A DNA stretch of 64,000 bases. Origin: Gyromitra esculenta. Taxonomy: Eukaryota; Ascomycota; Pezizomycetes; Pezizales; Discinaceae. The stretch covers positions 558,001-622,000 of the forward strand of contig JBCAML010000015.1 in the NCBI GenBank assembly GCA_038503075.1, in the 5' to 3' direction. Shown here one piece after another: positions 56,401-64,000 of the stretch. A model generated the notes under the pieces. The model did no database searches, had not been told where the DNA came from, and saw nothing but the letters and a program-made list of their open reading frames with translations. The translations under genes were made by a program, and so were the position numbers. Within the stretch, counting starts at the first letter, position 1, and each line of letters starts with the position of its first letter.

Positions 56401-59400
56401 AAACCAAAAAACGGATTTATATCTGGCTATACGAATATCTAGGTTAGAGAACCTTCCCATATATTCAGCTGGCATCTGTAATTCTTTAGCCCGTCTATGG
56501 CCATGGGCTCAAATGCATTTCATAACGTCGTGAACTTCCCCAAGTTTGAGGGTTCTTCTAAGCGGGCCGGAAAGAATCCGACCCACGTTAGCCGCGTAAC
56601 TGTACGACATGATTTTAAAGGGGAATATTCTTTCTTTTACACCAACTGGATTGCCTAAACATTACGCCGCTGGGCCCCGCCTGGTTTAATTATAACCTGA
56701 GATCATGAACCTACTCATTAGTGGCTGATGTTTGACGGATGTCTTCGCATGAATTACATGTATACGTTTATGTACCTTGAAGAGGAAGCAAGCATCCTAA
56801 ACCATAAAATACTGGCCAGCCGCAATTCCTATCAGCGTCAGCACTAATACAAAAATTAATCTGCGTGGAATACCTCTGCACTTCCTCTTCCTCTTCCTCG
56901 AAAGCCTGAATAGCCTTCGGGTTACCCATTTTACCCAAGATCTGTTAAGAACTTGTTTATAATAAAGGGATCAATAATTATAAACGATTAACAATATGCA
57001 CATGTACATGTAGTTCCGTGCGTATCTAGCCCCTAATCTCGTGTCCAGCCCCTCTTGCGCAGCTTGCTGCGCGCCGTAGGCCAATAAGAGAACTTGAAGG
57101 AGAGAGGATTTACTAGGAAGAAATTTTCCCACGCCGCTGGTATTCTTCGTGACTCGTTTAGTCTAGTTTTTGGTCTTCGGGAGTATTCTAGAAGCTCGTG
57201 TAGGGATCCAGCGGAACAGAAAGTGGAATAATGCACCGAGGTGTTAAATTCAGCGTCTTGATATGATTTATTAGGCGTATATACACAGCATGTATAGAGG
57301 CTGTGGGTTTCACCTGCTAGAAGATACTATATGTTGTATTCTAAGAAATGAGACATACCAAATGATACTCCACGGATTTTGATGATTCGCAGAACTCGAT
57401 ATTGTTTTCGGGATCGCTGGTGAGGGAATTCCTCGGAGTTGGGATCGATTATCGGGAACTATGTGTAATCTTGCTGTGTATACGTATACAGAGATCACTC
57501 TTCTAGAAGTTATATAGCGAGTATACTGTATTTAAGACACTATTCTCGGTGTAATGGAGTCTTTAGTTTCTAGGAAACATCCTACACTTGTGCCTTCACA
57601 GTAGATAGAATCTAGAAAGGGCTTGAGAGTGTTTGGAATAAGAAACATATAAACTGAATTCTTCAAGTTTTCGTGTGAGAAATTTGGTGTCAGGAAGCTG
57701 AGAAAGCGCGTAATATATATCAAGAAGCTCCACATACGTACCACAGCACCCTCAAACTTATTTCCCGACGTCACCTAAATGAAAGCCACTAGTCCCATTC
57801 ATTGCCCTTAGATCAGTGAATACACAATACCATCCAGCAACCTAAATTCGATTATCTAATCTCGGTTCTTTTTTCACATGTCCAATATCGCACCGTCATA
57901 TCGATGTACTAGCATATATCCATAGTTATTACCCTAGATCCCTCTTCCGATCAACACGTTTCTTGCGGTGCTCACGAGTTCTAAACCACGACTAGCAATT
58001 TAAGAACCGCCAAAGCTACATGTATGTCTTACACACAGTCTTTTGGCCATCACCTTCGTTCTTCCCCAACAATTTTAGATCAGAGGAGGGAGAAACGTAT
58101 ACTAAAGACGCTAGGAACTCGATTCTTAAGAGCTTGGTAAAAGCTAGACATTACGAAGCGTTCGAAGGCACGTGTTGCTATCTTACGTGCATATACTAAA
58201 ATATTTTTCACGCTATTGTAGATGTGTATAGGAAGTTTTTCGCGGTTGCCGAAGATGAACCTGTGATTGCTGGCATTCTTAGCACCAATCGACCGTATCA
58301 CAAAGAAGGAAAGAAAGTTATCCGTGAGATTCTCCTGAAGGGGTTTTATCTCCAAGTATGATTACCTCAAGGCGGTAGGCAAGGATATTAGAATGAGTAT
58401 GTTGGATAGGAACGTATTTAAGTTCGATCTTGATTGTCGTCTCGCATCATTTCAGTTGACGGTGATGGGAGAGCATTGTGGACAGGAGTCGGCGAAGTGA
58501 GATTGGGTTTGATAGTGGAGGGGTTTATGTTATATTAATTGCGTTTATAGCGTTGGCGTGGGCAACCCCACTTTGCGGCACCTGTTGTTTTCATCATATT
58601 TTCTCACTCGATCTATCTGCTTGTTCTCAGTACGGCGTAGCTGCGTAATTTGTGATAAGGATTCCGGTAGCTGCACTGGTATTACGGCACTGGCTCGAAG
58701 AATTTACGAAGCAGAAGTCTGCATGATCAACTCAGGGGGGGGATTTGGGTCCAGGCTGGCGGCTGGATGTGTGCGAGAGTTGGGATCGAGTCCAGATCGA
58801 GCAGCCACGATGTGCAGCCGACTGGAGTTAGAATGCCGGCACTGTTCTGGGGAAAGCATGCAAGGTACTGTGGGCTTGGGTTTGCAGGAAACCGTTGTGA
58901 CATGATTTCACAGCTGGCATAAGGGTGGAGAATTCTCGGATTGTGGTCGGGAAATTAGGAGACATCCCTGGCAAGCAATTTTGTGCCAAGCACAGGCGAT
59001 GAATCAGCGGAGGCGGCTCTGCCAGCCGAAAGCTTGGGGTGGGTGAGGGTGGCCACAGCAGTGACAACCGCTGGATAAACCTGTGTTAGGCATCGGTTAA
59101 CATGCCAACCCCACAGCCCAACCTCCAGGTTCTGTGTTCCAAGAACGCTGCGGTTAGGCAGATGCCTGATGCCTGTTTGTCCGTGTATGCTAGCACATAT
59201 TCCATTCTCAGAGCTGCCTAGAGTGCTTGCTCTCAGACTCTAAGTTACACCTGCAGCCAAAGTCTCGTGGCTTCACGTTGACCGTTCGTTCCAAGTCAGA
59301 AGTCAGTCTGCTGCTGCTGCTGAGAGTGCTGTCCGACTGCTCCTTCTTTCTTCTCCACAAACTCAACTCACAGCCGTTCGTTCTCCACCTTCACTTGTCT

Positions 59401-59464
59401 CTGTCGGTCTTCCCGCCCGCCCTATCCACCTCCCTCCCCCATACTCTCCCATCCCACTGTCTCC
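53402..59464. other. 6-kb gene desert
   Basis: No recognisable gene on either strand. It holds the TIR element at 55847-56310, four TACATGTA copies (56361, 56755, 57005, 58017), two copies of CGTTCAAACCTCT about 70 bp apart near 54888-54970, and two copies of GCCTTGGCTGCTGC about 740 bp apart (54384 and 55122). The last 200 bp before 59465 are pyrimidine-rich and likely promoter of the hydrolase gene. Confidence 0.55.
55847..56310. mobile_element. 464-bp TIR element flanked by TA (Tc1/mariner-like, non-autonomous)
   Basis: The left end CAGACGAGTGAAAAAAGTGA matches the reverse complement of the right end (CAGACGGGTGAAAAAAGTGA). Similarity continues through GAAACAA, ACACCAAAA and GCCAACTT, giving arms of about 55 bp (left to about 55900, right from about 56257). 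TA stands immediately outside both ends (55845-55846, 56311-56312), as for Tc1/mariner target duplication. No transposase frame lies inside, so it is a MITE or internally deleted copy. Confidence 0.85.
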
Positions 59465-62425
59465 ATGGCCGGCAGCAAGAAGAAAAACAAGCTTTCCCCA
59501 CGCGCTAAAGCTTCCGCTCCGCCTTCTCCCGCGGTCTCGGTCTCGCCTGTTCACGCCTCGGGGGAATCATCTGTCCCCGCGGGCGAGCCCAATCTCCACG
59601 CTCTTCGAACCCCCTCCCCCAGCCCCATCGATGAGTCTCCAAATTCCTCCCCTTCGGCCGTTGCTTCGTCCTCTGTGCCACCTCAGTCATCCGAAACAAA
59701 GCGACGCGGCCGTGGTAACTTATCCGCGAATGACGTTGAAGTACGTATGATACCGTTATCTCTCGCGGCTTGTTTCTGCCGGCATCGAGGAAAATTGCTA
59801 AGGTTATCAGAAACCATCATCTTCACGGTGGTTCTTACGGACTGGTACCTGGCCTCGATCCGTTAACAAGAAATCTGCAGCTGTTACAAAGGTAGCTCAG
59901 GAAAACGTCTCTGGGACCTCAACCAGCCCCCCACCATCGATAAGGCACGAACAGACGGTGGATACACCCGCTGTGATTCCGGAGGAGCCCCACAATAGAT
60001 CCTCCCGCTCACTTGTGTCCACAACTCCTGAATCAGTAATGACTAGAAAATCTGTGCCCTCCATACGAGGCACTTCAAGGACACCATCTATAAATCCTGA
60101 ACCGGCTGAGGCAGAACGCTCTGCAGGATCTGCAGAAATTCCCGGGGATATCAAGGATACTAACGATATCAAAGACACAAATGGTAAAGACGACATGAAA
60201 GACGTGAGGCCGAATGATTCGACAACAGCACCAGCTGTTGGTTCATATTGGTTCGGCTGGTGGTACGGGGCACCGGCTGAGCCTGAAGCCCCAGAAGCCC
60301 CGAAATCAGAAGTATCAGAGGAACAAACAACAGAGCCTCCTGTAGTGGAAATTGTGATCCCACGAGAACCTACTCCACCGCCGCCACCACCACCGCCACC
60401 ACCCCAGCCTGTGGTGTCAGATCCAATCCCTACCGAATTGTCTGGCGTTCCAAGTCTGGATGGTGCTGAGGATGGTGCTTCTGGCCCCGCTCCGAGGCCG
60501 AGGTCATGGTTCGGGTTTTGGGGAGGAGGACAAGAACTTTTAGGTGCCCCAAAGGTTGAAGAGACCGAGGATATTTCAAAGTCAGCGACTGAATCTTCAA
60601 AAGATTCTAGTCCATCTAGTTCCCAAAATATCCCACGAACTGAAGCAAATCTCACAGCAGAGGCACCCACTGCTGCCGCTGTTGCTGCTGCCGCAAAGCG
60701 GTCTGATACACAGCTTTTGGGAGCTCAGACGAATATTTCAGCACCTCTTTCTCCAATACCGAGCTCTACGGAAACAGTGAGTTCTGCGGCTGGCATTGCA
60801 CCTGTTAGATCCAGCTGGGGATTCTGGTCGAGAGATCATTCCAAATCAGTTGGGACTCCTAGCTCTAGCAATGCTAGCAGTACGACGACTGTAGGACAAT
60901 TGGCTATAGCTGATACACCTTCGCAATCAAACCCCCAAAAGGCAAAGGTAAAAGATATACCAGTTCTCTCCTCAGCTCCTGCGCCGGCCACCGAGCCTAA
61001 GGTTGCCCGTACGATAACCAACCTTCGGGAGGAGGCACGTCCAAATACCCCTAAAAAGGCAGATGCTAGTACATCTGCTGTTGCTGTTGTATCCCCCACT
61101 CCGCAGCCATCTGTTTCAGGGCCATCAAGTGCCGCAAAGCAGATGCCCAAGAAAGCCGTGACGAACAATCATGTTTTACCTGAATTCGAATCTTGTTACC
61201 ATAAACAGCACCAGCTCTCCGTATTTTGTCAGTTAACTAGAGTTTTCAAGACTCAACCCCCTCAACCCAAGAGACATCTTTACTTGTCACCAACACCTCC
61301 TCGAATTCGAAAGGCTGTAGCAATCGGTGTACATGGGTTCTTCCCAATGCGATTAGTGCGCACTGTGCTTGGGGAACCTACGGGAACATCGATACGGTTC
61401 GCTAACTCTGCGGCGGCAGCCATCAAACGGTGGGCAGAAAAGAACAATGTGGAGGTCGAGATTGAGAAGATCGCCCTTGAAGGGGAGGGTAAGGTTGGCG
61501 ATAGAGTGGAAATGCTATGGAAGCTGCTTTCCAACTGGATGGATCATGTGAAGAACGCAGATTTTGTACTGATGGCAGCACATTCACAAGGTGTCGTGGT
61601 AGGAGTTCAGTTATTGGCCCGACTGATCGAAGAAGGATGTGTTAAAGAGAAGGCAAGAGTTGGATTTACAGCGATGGCGGGAATCAATCTAGGACCATTT
61701 TATCATCTGCCAACTACGATCCTGACGGGTTCCGCAAAGGAGCTTTTCGAATTTCAAAAGTCGGAAAGTGCACCTTCAAGAAAATACATGCAGGCTCTCG
61801 AGGTTGTTCTCAAGCACAACGTCCGAGTTCTTTATGTCGGCAGTATCGACGATCAATTAGTACCACTAGAGTCTTCTTCGTTCTCCAACATTAGCCATCC
61901 CTATATTTTCCGAGCGGTATTTGTCGATGGACGGGTACACGCGCCGGACTTCCTCAGTCACTTGGTCGGCTTTGCCATGAAGTTGAGAAACCAAGGAATT
62001 TCTGACCATGGGTTGATTCGGGAACTGAGTTCGCCGTTGGCCGGGAGTTTGTATGGTGGTGAAGGGCATTCGAGAATTTATGATGATGAGCAAGTCTATG
62101 AGTAAGCTCCTCTTACTTTTACAGGCTTTATCTATTGGATATTAATTGTGGGTTGCTCTCTAGTCTTGGTGTTCGACATGCCCTAGAAACAGCCGATTGT
62201 GAAGGTGTCCCACTGAAAGCTGAGCCATTTGAATTGCCGACAAATGCGAATAATCCATTCTTCCTACCATGGAGCATGAGGGGTATGTTAGAGGAACCAC
62301 ATGTTAAAACCCGACTGCAGGGTGAGTGCATGCAGCTGTTGGAACAGTTTGAGAACTGGAAACCGAGTTCGAAGGTCTTGAAGGATGTGAAATTTAGACT
62401 GGAGGGGATTCGAAGCAAGCTATAA
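59465..62425 (+). CDS. YMC020W-like alpha/beta hydrolase
   Basis: Three exons, join(59465..59740,59811..62101,62164..62425), give 942 residues. The N-terminal half is Ser/Pro/Ala-rich and disordered, with the recurring short aromatic motif SYWFGWWYG, SWFGFWGGG and SWGFWSRD, and LRTGTWPRSVNKK right after the first intron, as in fungal YMC020W-like proteins. The C-terminal half is an alpha/beta hydrolase: AVAIGVHGFFPMRLVRTVLG, the nucleophile elbow AAHSQGVVVG (Ser684), and VGSIDDQLVPLESS plus a late His in VDGRVHAPDFL as likely Asp and His of the triad. The final exon carries NNPFFLPWSMRGMLEE, conserved in the family. Substrate unknown; lipid hydrolysis or a trafficking role is only possible. 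Both intron phases fit (0 and 2). Confidence 0.88.
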
Positions 62426-63365
62426 AGTCCCGAAAGTAGAATAACAGGGAGAGAAGTTGATACCGCTGTATATCAAGGGATTACGCTGAAGATGAGATGT
62501 GGGTATGATGGCGAGTCTGGGTGGTTTTTTTTTACGAGCGTGGCGACTCGCTGGTTGATTCTTGGGTTTTTATTCCGGTGTTTGGAGAGATACAATTCGG
62601 CTTCTGTAAGAGCTATTCTGGATCAACCTTGCTTTCTTTTATATTTTGTTTATTTGTTAAAGCACTCTTTATCACGTGCGACTAGGTTTACGTTTCAGAC
62701 AGGGGGACAACAAAAAGCGGCGTGGCGTATTGTTTTTGTTACTTTATTTACTTTTTACAGACTTTCTTGAGTTGTTTTTCTCGTTCTTTATATGCATGTT
62801 TTATTACATTATACTGGATTGGGCCTGTAGAATTACTTAGGGTTGGAAGAGGAGAGAGAAAGGAGAGAGCAGAAGATATATGCTTATTTGTATCGCTTAC
62901 GAGAAGAGTTATACATTTTTCCAAAGAACAGGAAAACCAAAAAGATAGATAAAGCTTGGGAGTTCAAGTCTCAACGCGAATTAGCCTAAGTTAATGAACA
63001 CATGCAGTTTCAAGCGGAAATTATTTACAAATACATGTATGGATGGAACTTTCTGCAAGTTGTTTGCATGTTTAGCTGGGGCATTTTAAACAAAAAAGCC
63101 AGAGGTTTGGGAATCGAGTGATATAGTATGAATGCCTAGACTCCACGCCACAACCCCCAACCGCCTGTTACTGCATAACCGCCATGCATAACCGCCACAA
63201 TTTAGCGCCTTGTTTCACTATCCAACTGATGGTGGTGGGGCGACAATAGAATATGGGCGACCAGTTCCTCATCGCGTTATCCCCAGCTACCGTCAGAGGC
63301 ATTATTTATAACCTTAGCCCCGTCTCCATTAACTTCCGATACTGCGCCAAAAAGGAATTCACCAA
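62426..63365. other. intergenic, no gene recognised
   Basis: T-rich 3' flank of the hydrolase gene, a GAGAGAAAGGAGAGAG stretch, one TACATGTA (63032), and the presumed promoter of the RFTS gene. Confidence 0.6.
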
Positions 63366-64000
63366 ATGCCTTCGAAAATGCATGAGCGAACGGCTCTAAA
63401 TCCTGGCGACATGGAAATGGACTTGGACGAATGGCCTGAACTCAAGCTCACAAACGTTATGGTGAAGAATCAACGCGGGGGACACGATGATCTGCTGGAA
63501 GTCGATGATCGTGGACCATTCCGAGTTGTGGGGACTCTTTCAAAGATTCCAGGTGAATTTAACGACATAATACGGGCTCGGCCCGTGGAGAGAATTTATC
63601 AGACACAGCTTTATCTAAAAAGCGTTGATATGTACGCTGTGGGGACCTCTGCTGATGATGGGAAAATTAAAATTTGGGTGTTGGGCGAAAGCGCATGGTA
63701 CTCCATCCAGCCTTCAAAGGAGTACAAGTCAATCTTCGAGACTATGATTGAGAAGGCAAATATCTGGCTTTTTTTGCAAGACGAGTATAATGAATACTCT
63801 GGTAGAGGTGGGAAAATACCAGGTACGGTGGGCAAGCTGTATACTCAGTATGCTCAAAACGAGTCGACCTGTCCGAATGGGCGCGCAGCTGGTGTACTAT
63901 TCGACAAGCACCACAGATACCTGTGTATCGAGATGTGTCGCCCTGGAAATGATCCGGAGATGTGGCAGCGGACGCCACTCTTCCGTCATTATGCATTGAA
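63366..64000 (+). CDS. DNMT1-RFD (RFTS) domain protein, 3' truncated by the window
   Basis: An uninterrupted frame of 211 codons from ATG 63366 to the window end. The sequence DEWPELKLTNVMV, FRVVGTLSKIP, LKSVDMYAVGTSADDGKIKI and AWYSIQPSKEYKSIFETMIE follows the pattern of the replication-foci targeting domain found in DNMT1-type methyltransferases and in related fungal chromatin proteins. In DNMT1 this domain binds ubiquitinated histone H3 and inhibits the enzyme. What follows (BAH and methylase, or something else) lies outside the window, so it may be a maintenance DNA methyltransferase or another RFTS protein. The start codon is the first ATG in frame; another Met follows 12 bases later. 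No intron is seen within the visible part. Confidence 0.72.
   Translation, partial: MPSKMHERTALNPGDMEMDLDEWPELKLTNVMVKNQRGGHDDLLEVDDRGPFRVVGTLSKIPGEFNDIIRARPVERIYQTQLYLKSVDMYAVGTSADDGKIKIWVLGESAWYSIQPSKEYKSIFETMIEKANIWLFLQDEYNEYSGRGGKIPGTVGKLYTQYAQNESTCPNGRAAGVLFDKHHRYLCIEMCRPGNDPEMWQRTPLFRHYAL

Noticed and set aside
1..64000. tRNA, 5S rRNA and spliceosomal RNA genes
   Set aside because: I looked for B-box and other conserved promoter or structural cores and saw none convincing; a covariance-model scan would be needed to exclude them.

Overview
The window is nuclear DNA of a filamentous ascomycete (Pezizomycotina). Evidence: compact protein genes with short GT-AG introns (mostly 49-70 nt, often with a CTAAC/CTGAC-like branch site), fungal-specific families (YMC020W-like hydrolase, MYND-DUF4470, Ams2-type GATA protein, a DUF4598/NOPCHAP1-like protein), and long AT-leaning intergenic stretches with DNA-transposon remnants. 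Species cannot be read from the sequence. A DNMT1-RFD (RFTS) protein at the right edge and the abundant octamer TACATGTA could fit Pezizomycetes, but that is only a guess.

Left part (1-9.3 kb): the 3' end of a bZIP factor, then a GC-rich block of four consecutive genes for mitochondrial proteins: 3-hydroxyisobutyryl-CoA hydrolase (-), mitoribosomal uL4m (-), mitoribosomal mL38 (+) and inner membrane protease subunit Imp1 (-). uL4m and mL38 share a 171-bp divergent promoter. Then 3 kb without a recognised gene, dihydroxyacetone kinase (12.4-14.5 kb), another 3 kb gap with an 81-bp Tc1/mariner-like mini-element, nicotinamidase (17.7 kb), an Ams2-like GATA protein (19.2-22.4 kb), mitochondrial IF3, the ASTRA subunit Asa1 diverging from RPA subunit 3, a MYND-DUF4470 protein diverging from the rRNA-processing nuclease Las1 (31.2-32.9 kb).

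Middle (33.7-42.8 kb): two intronless genes of bacterial appearance, GDP-mannose 4,6-dehydratase and GDP-L-fucose synthase, together give the complete de novo route from GDP-mannose to GDP-L-fucose. They are followed by a seven-exon PPPDE-thioredoxin-PUL fusion gene and the Golgi GDPase Gda1, whose activity supports GDP-sugar import into the Golgi. The fucose pair is the best candidate here for horizontally acquired metabolism.

Right part (43.2-64 kb): a NOPCHAP1-like protein; a multi-exon gene of a poorly described fungal family with a PD-(D/E)XK-like signature, a duplicated 5' region and an intron holding four hairpins with compensatory base changes; an eIF4E-family cap-binding protein; a single-pass membrane protein with a Cys-bearing ectodomain; a 6-kb gene desert with a 464-bp TIR element; a YMC020W-like alpha/beta hydrolase; and the 5' end of an RFTS-domain gene that runs off the window.

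Exon structures were deduced by hand from frame continuity, splice signals and family conservation. No transcripts or database searches were available.
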